This document shows, piece after piece, positions 8,029 to 11,374 of a DNA stretch of 11,374 bases. The first letter of the stretch is position 1. The number at the start of each line of letters is the position of its first letter. The translations under genes were made by a program, and so were the position numbers. The stretch comes from Bacteroidales bacterium (GTDB lineage Bacteria > Bacteroidota > Bacteroidia > Bacteroidales > JAADGE01), in NCBI GenBank assembly GCA_024762915.1, contig JANTGL010000059.1, positions 1 through 11,374 of the forward strand, in the 5' to 3' direction. Under the pieces are notes generated by a model that was not told the origin of the DNA, searched no databases, and worked only from the letters and a program-made list of their open reading frames with translations.

Positions 8029-8456
8029 GCAGAAACACCGTAAGAATATTTTCCGGTTACTTGGCTGACATCACCGTTATCATCTTCAATTGTATAGCTC
8101 CAAGTTATTTCCGTATAATCATCAGAAATCATTCCGCTTCCTTTAAAGGTTTGATTATTTTTTGTTTGTTCCGGAATATCAAGTGTTAAATCCGTATGAA
8201 CGATTACATAAACGGATAAATCAGTTCCCATTTTATGAAAATTGGAAATTAAAACTTTGATATCGTCCGTTGGGTCCGGTGAAATAACGGCATTAAAATC
8301 AACATTAAAACCGTCCTCATCCATTTTACAAGTCCATTCTCTTGAAATTTCAGTAATAATTTGTGAAGTGTTTTGCGGTTGAGCAGGTTCGTCAATGCAT
8401 GATATAAAGAGTAAAGAATATACTAAAAATGCAGTAATTAATTTAAGTCGTTTCAT
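8025..8456 (-). CDS. Small lipoprotein of unknown function
   Basis: A 143-residue protein from the ATG at 8454-8456. This start is preferred to an in-frame ATG 21 bases upstream because it gives a compact lipoprotein signal peptide, MKRLKLITAFLVYSLLFISC, with lipidated C20. The mature part begins with a Pro/Gln-rich linker (IDEPAQPQN), then a predominantly beta-type domain from about residue 36 with a WTCKMDEDG segment and alternating hydrophobics, ending GKYSYGVSA. The pattern would fit a small beta-barrel or sandwich of the lipocalin-like kind, but I do not recognise the family and assign no function. It is the last gene after the FKBP-fold gene (56-base gap, same strand), so it may be co-transcribed with it. 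It converges with the phytase-like gene, sharing four bases. Confidence 0.75.
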   Translation of the reverse strand: MKRLKLITAFLVYSLLFISCIDEPAQPQNTSQIITEISREWTCKMDEDGFNVDFNAVISPDPTDDIKVLISNFHKMGTDLSVYVIVHTDLTLDIPEQTKNNQTFKGSGMISDDYTEITWSYTIEDDNGDVSQVTGKYSYGVSA

Positions 8457-8512
8457 TGTGTAAGATTTTAAGTTCACTAATAAAATATCAAAATCAATGC
8501 CGAAAAATGATT

Positions 8513-9052
8513 TTAAAAATCTACAATTTCTATAATTTCAATATCATAAACCAATGCCGAGCGTGCAGGTATCTTTTTCATATCGCCGATTAAACCGAAT
8601 GCTAAATGCGGCGGTAAAATAAATCGTGCTTTTTCCCCTGTTCGCATCATCAAAAGCCCTTTTTCCAGACCGGATTCTTTCCCGGAAGCTCCTATCTTAA
8701 CTTGTGCAACACCGTCTTTTTCGGATGAATAGCACAAAGTACCGTCTAAAAGTTCAATCGTATAATTATAGCGAACAATATTGCCGTTATTAATTTTTGT
8801 TCCGTTTGTTTTATTGTAAATATCATACCATAAACCATCCTCTGAAACTTGCATATCCCACTGATGACGAACAATATAACTCCGGATTAATTCACTGTCT
8901 CTTTCCAATAGAAACTGATTGGCTTTCATTAGACTGTCCTCAATTAATCTTTGTTGAAATTTGGGTTGTTGCGTAACAGCATCATCCGAATTACAGGCAT
9001 AAATCAACATAAAAACAAAACTGATAAATCCTATTTTCTTAATAATTGTCAT
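8513..9052 (-). CDS. FKBP-fold lipoprotein (PPIase-like, GldI-like)
   Basis: A 179-residue lipoprotein: signal peptide 1-19 with lipobox LIYAC and lipidated C20, a helical charged segment about 30-65, then an FKBP domain about 85-177. The fold is clear from NYTIELLDG (96-104), GLEKGLLMM (128-136), LPPHLAFG (146-153) and IPARSALVYDIEII (161-174). FKBPs catalyse prolyl cis-trans isomerisation. Here, however, a gapless match to human FKBP12 shows that most pocket residues are changed: F36 to C107, D37 to Y108, V55/I56 to K125/E126, W59 to L129 and Y82 to F152; Y26 is kept as Y97. A chaperone or scaffold role is therefore possible. The gliding lipoprotein GldI of flavobacteria is an FKBP-like lipoprotein, but orthology is only suggested. 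It starts 9 bases after the DHH gene stop, clearly one operon. Confidence 0.88.
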   Translation of the reverse strand: MTIIKKIGFISFVFMLIYACNSDDAVTQQPKFQQRLIEDSLMKANQFLLERDSELIRSYIVRHQWDMQVSEDGLWYDIYNKTNGTKINNGNIVRYNYTIELLDGTLCYSSEKDGVAQVKIGASGKESGLEKGLLMMRTGEKARFILPPHLAFGLIGDMKKIPARSALVYDIEIIEIVDF

Positions 9053-9061
9053 CTTAAAAAA

Positions 9062-10066
9062 TTATTTAAAATATTCTTTTGCAGATTCAATAATATATTT
9101 TTCTGTTTCAGCATATGCTTTATAAATTCTTCCGCCGGCTGCATTTTTGTGCCCTCCACCGTTAAAATATTTTCGTGAAAACAAATTAACATCATAATCT
9201 TCTTTAGATCGTAAAGAAATTTTTATAAAATCATCATTTTCAATAGCGATTAAAGATACATTCACATTAGAAACTGATAAAGGCATATTCACAATACCCT
9301 CATGATCACCGGCTTGGAAATCAAATTTTCTCAATTCTTCTTTTGAAATCATCATGTATGAGAAACTGACTTCGGGAACAATTTTCATTTTTTCATACAA
9401 TAAATAACCTATTAACTTTAACCGTTTTAAGGAAAAATTATTATTTACTTTATCGTAAATTTTATCTTTATCAATTCCGAATTTCAGCAGTTCGCTGATA
9501 ACTTTAAAGGTTTCCGGGAGTGATGAATTTACGGAAAAATTTAAAGTATCCGTCATGATACCTGTAAAAATACAAGTTGCCGCATCTTTATCAAGATATT
9601 TTTTAAAATTCATCATTTCAATAAATCGAAAAACAATTTCCGAAGCTGAACTCATTTCCGTATCAGAAAAAATAAAATCAATTGCTTCGGACGGTTGCGG
9701 ATGGTGATCCAACATCACTTTTACGGCTTTCGAATTTTTTAAGTCCGCTGCAGCAAATTCTGTTCTGCTTTCATCATTAAAATCAACATAAAAAATAATA
9801 TCCGCTTCATTTACAGCTTGTAATGAGGTCTTTTTATTATAAAGAAAAATATCTTCGGCACCGGGCAACCATTTCATAAATCCCGGCAAATCCGAAGGCA
9901 TCATAATCGAAACTTTAAAACCTGCATTTTTTAAGGTGTGGAACAGTCCCAAAGAACCGCCTAAACTGTCACCGTCGGGATTAAAATGTCCGGTTATCAG
10001 TATTTCTTTATCTTTTGTAAGAATTTTTGATACTTCTTTTATAAAATCTTTTGTAAGTGTTTTCAC
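9062..10066 (-). CDS. DHH-family phosphoesterase, NrnA-type (oligoribonuclease / pAp phosphatase)
   Basis: Cytoplasmic manganese-dependent phosphoesterase of the NrnA type, which degrades 2-5 nucleotide RNAs and/or removes the 3' phosphate of pAp. From the proposed GTG start the protein has 334 residues, the usual size. The metal motifs are GHFNPDGDS (26-34), VDFND (94-98), DHH (120-122) and GIMTDT (169-174). The DHHA1 substrate-binding domain occupies the C-terminal third, with the RNA/phosphate-binding GGGHKNAAGG at 303-312. An ATG 69 bases upstream (10135) keeps the frame open for 23 more residues. I prefer GTG at 10064-10066 because the N-terminus then matches the family length and because a TATATTTG -7 element (10085-10092) would otherwise lie inside the coding region. 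First gene of an operon with the FKBP-fold lipoprotein (9-base gap), divergent from ndk. Confidence 0.92.
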   Translation of the reverse strand: MKTLTKDFIKEVSKILTKDKEILITGHFNPDGDSLGGSLGLFHTLKNAGFKVSIMMPSDLPGFMKWLPGAEDIFLYNKKTSLQAVNEADIIFYVDFNDESRTEFAAADLKNSKAVKVMLDHHPQPSEAIDFIFSDTEMSSASEIVFRFIEMMNFKKYLDKDAATCIFTGIMTDTLNFSVNSSLPETFKVISELLKFGIDKDKIYDKVNNNFSLKRLKLIGYLLYEKMKIVPEVSFSYMMISKEELRKFDFQAGDHEGIVNMPLSVSNVNVSLIAIENDDFIKISLRSKEDYDVNLFSRKYFNGGGHKNAAGGRIYKAYAETEKYIIESAKEYFK

Positions 10067-10084
10067 AGAATAAAATTTAATTCG

Positions 10085-10092
10085 CAAATATA
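10085..10092 (-). promoter_or_regulatory. Candidate -7 element for the DHH-FKBP operon
   Basis: On the minus strand this reads TATATTTG, an exact match to TAnnTTTG, ending 18 bases before the proposed GTG start. No clear -33 TTG is seen. It helps decide the start codon of the DHH gene, since it lies downstream of the alternative ATG. Confidence 0.45.
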
Positions 10093-10152
10093 TATTTTTA
10101 AGTCTTAAATTACATTTATATTTTTCAAAATTCATTATTGTTGATTTTATTA

Positions 10153-10160
10153 TATTTTTG
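10153..10160 (+). promoter_or_regulatory. Candidate -7 element for ndk
   Basis: TATTTTTG fits TAnnTTTG and ends 23 bases before the ndk start codon. A TTG at 10138-10140 or 10141-10143 is too close to be the -33 partner, so support is from the -7 element alone. The segment between ndk and the DHH start thus appears to hold two divergent promoters. Confidence 0.4.
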
Positions 10161-10183
10161 CATTCAAATTAAAAACTGAAGAA

Positions 10184-10621
10184 ATGGGAAATATTACATT
10201 CACAATGATTAAACCGACTGCAATGAACAAAGGTTTTGCAGGAAAAATTCTGGAAAAAATAACCGACGGCGGTTTCAGAATTCAAGCCATGAAAATGCTG
10301 AGAATGAGCAAAGCGGATGCCGAAAAATTTTATGAAGTACATAAAGAAAGACCTTTTTACGGTGAATTAACAGAATTTATGAGCTCGGGACCGATTGTCG
10401 CCGCTGTTCTGGAAAAAGAAAATGCGGTAGAAGATTACAGAAAATTGATAGGTGCTACTAACCCTAAAGATGCTGACGAAGGAACAATCAGAAAATTATA
10501 TGCAACAGATATTCAAGCAAATGCCGTTCACGGTTCGGATAGTGACGAAAATGCATTGATTGAAGCTTCTTTCTTTTTCTCTAAAAAAGAACAATTTGAC
10601 AAAGACGGAAATTTAATTTAG
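10184..10621 (+). CDS. ndk: Nucleoside diphosphate kinase
   Basis: Transfers the gamma phosphate from ATP to nucleoside diphosphates through a phospho-histidine intermediate, balancing cytoplasmic NTP and dNTP pools. The protein has 145 residues, the normal length, with no signal peptide. The active-site signature NAVHGSDS lies at 113-120, with catalytic H116. Other nucleotide-binding residues of the family are in place: K10 (MIKPTA), R86, T92, R103 and N113 (equivalents of human K12, R88, T94, R105 and N115). The E/H-rich segment KFYEVHKERPFYGEL (48-62) is the usual Kpn-adjacent helix region. The ATG at 10184 starts MGNITFTMIK, typical for the family. It is a single gene with its own candidate promoter, divergent from the DHH operon and closed by a hairpin just after the stop. 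Confidence 0.98.
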   Translation: MGNITFTMIKPTAMNKGFAGKILEKITDGGFRIQAMKMLRMSKADAEKFYEVHKERPFYGELTEFMSSGPIVAAVLEKENAVEDYRKLIGATNPKDADEGTIRKLYATDIQANAVHGSDSDENALIEASFFFSKKEQFDKDGNLI

Positions 10622-10626
10622 AAATC

Positions 10627-10669
10627 AGACATTCCAAGTCGTAAGGATTTGGAATGTCTCCTATTTTTT
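10627..10669 (+). terminator. Intrinsic terminator of ndk, possibly bidirectional
   Basis: Two 14-base arms, 10627-10640 and 10646-10659, pair almost perfectly (one G-T pair) around the 5-base loop GTAAG. The left arm is AGACATTCCAAGTC. A run of six T follows at 10664-10669, after a four-base gap. The hairpin begins 5 bases after the ndk stop and sits directly beside the stop of the convergent T9SS-cargo gene. On the minus strand the T tract after the hairpin is weak, so bidirectional termination is possible but less sure. Confidence 0.8.
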
Positions 10670-11374
10670 AATAAATTTCAAAATTTGCTTCCCTTCTTCT
10701 GTATTAATTTCAACAAAATACACGCCCGAATCGAAATTATGAAGATTAATTTTCGTTGCGCTGAAATTAAGTTCTTTTTGATACAAAACTTTTCCGATAA
10801 TATTTAATATCTTAATAGTTGATATATTTATTTCGGACTGCACATTCAAAATATCTTTTGCCGGATTAGGATATATTTCTAAATCTTTATAATTTAAATC
10901 GGTAATACCGTTACTTTTATCCGCTAACCATAAAGTTGCATTTGTAATTAATATACCGTTATCTAATTCATTCCACCCGTCATAAAGATTATCACCTGAG
11001 TGACCTGTTCCGTCATCGGCAGGCGAGCTGTCAACCAACCCTACAACTTTACCTTGCCCGTATCGAGAATATGCAACCATAACTTGCGAAGTACCTGAAG
11101 TAGAATATCCGCTTCGAAAAACAACTCCTTTCACTGTAGAATTTTGTGACGAATTGATACTCATTGAAGTAGAACCGTGAAATTCCATTCCGTTAACATT
11201 TCCGGCAACACCGTGTAATAAAGGATCATTCGGATCATTTTTCATATTATGATTGGGATAATCATTAATATAATCCGTTTCATCGAAAATCATTCCGAAA
11301 GCATTATTTTGTACAGAATTATTTGTAATTAAATCACGCCATGCCGCATAAGCATCCCAACCGTCACCGTCTCT
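10661..11374 (-). CDS. T9SS-exported protein, C-terminal part (partial)
   Basis: The last 237 residues of a larger secreted protein; the frame stays open to the right edge, so the start lies outside and the internal ATG at 11293 is not the start. Residues about 164-237 form a type A Por/T9SS sorting domain: LEIYPNPAKDILNV (165-178), a beta sandwich with IKILNIIGKVLYQKEL, and the terminal SGVYFVEINTEEGKQILKFIKK. This domain directs crossing of the outer membrane and is cleaved on export. The preceding part contains QVMVAYSRYGQGKVVGLVDSS (positions 97-117), a DDGTG turn and NGILITNATLWLAD (139-152). It resembles the end of glutamine-amidotransferase-like domains found in secreted Bacteroidota proteins, but that is from memory and uncertain. 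The enzymatic or binding activity cannot be told without the N-terminal part. Confidence 0.88.
   Translation of the reverse strand, partial: RDGDGWDAYAAWRDLITNNSVQNNAFGMIFDETDYINDYPNHNMKNDPNDPLLHGVAGNVNGMEFHGSTSMSINSSQNSTVKGVVFRSGYSTSGTSQVMVAYSRYGQGKVVGLVDSSPADDGTGHSGDNLYDGWNELDNGILITNATLWLADKSNGITDLNYKDLEIYPNPAKDILNVQSEINISTIKILNIIGKVLYQKELNFSATKINLHNFDSGVYFVEINTEEGKQILKFIKK

Noticed and set aside
8457..8512. Separate promoter for the small lipoprotein gene
   Set aside because: No TAnnTTTG element is present in the gap, so co-transcription with the FKBP gene is more likely.
1..11374. CRISPR array, tRNA/rRNA genes, transposon ends, toxin-antitoxin or defence modules
   Set aside because: No regularly spaced repeats, cloverleaf-like segments, transposase motifs or paired small genes were found on either strand.

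Overview
The window is AT-rich chromosomal DNA from a member of the Bacteroidota. The evidence for that is a C-terminal type IX secretion (T9SS) sorting domain, a TonB-dependent receptor with an N-terminal carboxypeptidase-regulatory-like domain, a BatA-type protein, lipoproteins with Bacteroidota-style lipoboxes, and several TAnnTTTG-type -7 promoter elements in place of sigma70 boxes. The genus cannot be fixed from the sequence alone.

Layout. (1) Positions 1-2444, all on the minus strand and read right to left: a YjbQ/UPF0047 protein, a family 2 glycosyltransferase resembling dolichyl-phosphate beta-glucosyltransferase, and the N-terminal 224 residues of a medium-chain-type acyl-CoA dehydrogenase that runs off the left edge. 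(2) Positions 2520-8028, plus strand: a TonB-dependent outer-membrane receptor, then a BatA/VWA membrane protein whose stop codon overlaps the start of a secreted phytase-like/esterase-like protein. A recognisable promoter lies between the receptor and the BatA gene. (3) Positions 8025-10066, minus strand: a DHH-family phosphoesterase (NrnA type), an FKBP-fold lipoprotein and a small lipoprotein of unknown function, closely spaced and probably co-transcribed. (4) Positions 10184-10621, plus strand: ndk, divergent from the DHH gene. (5) Positions 10661-11374, minus strand: the C-terminal 237 residues of a T9SS-exported protein, convergent with ndk and separated from it by a strong hairpin.

The genes are mostly housekeeping (fatty-acid oxidation, nucleotide and nanoRNA turnover) and cell-envelope functions. 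Gene packing is tight, and no intergenic stretch exceeds about 120 bases. I see no RNA gene, CRISPR array, insertion sequence, phage gene or defence system. No clearly new biological system is visible. The points most worth a second look are the FKBP-fold lipoprotein, in which most catalytic-pocket residues are substituted, the glycosyltransferase with unassigned N- and C-terminal extensions, and the BatA-like protein with an intact metal-binding VWA motif paired with a secreted phytase-like protein.
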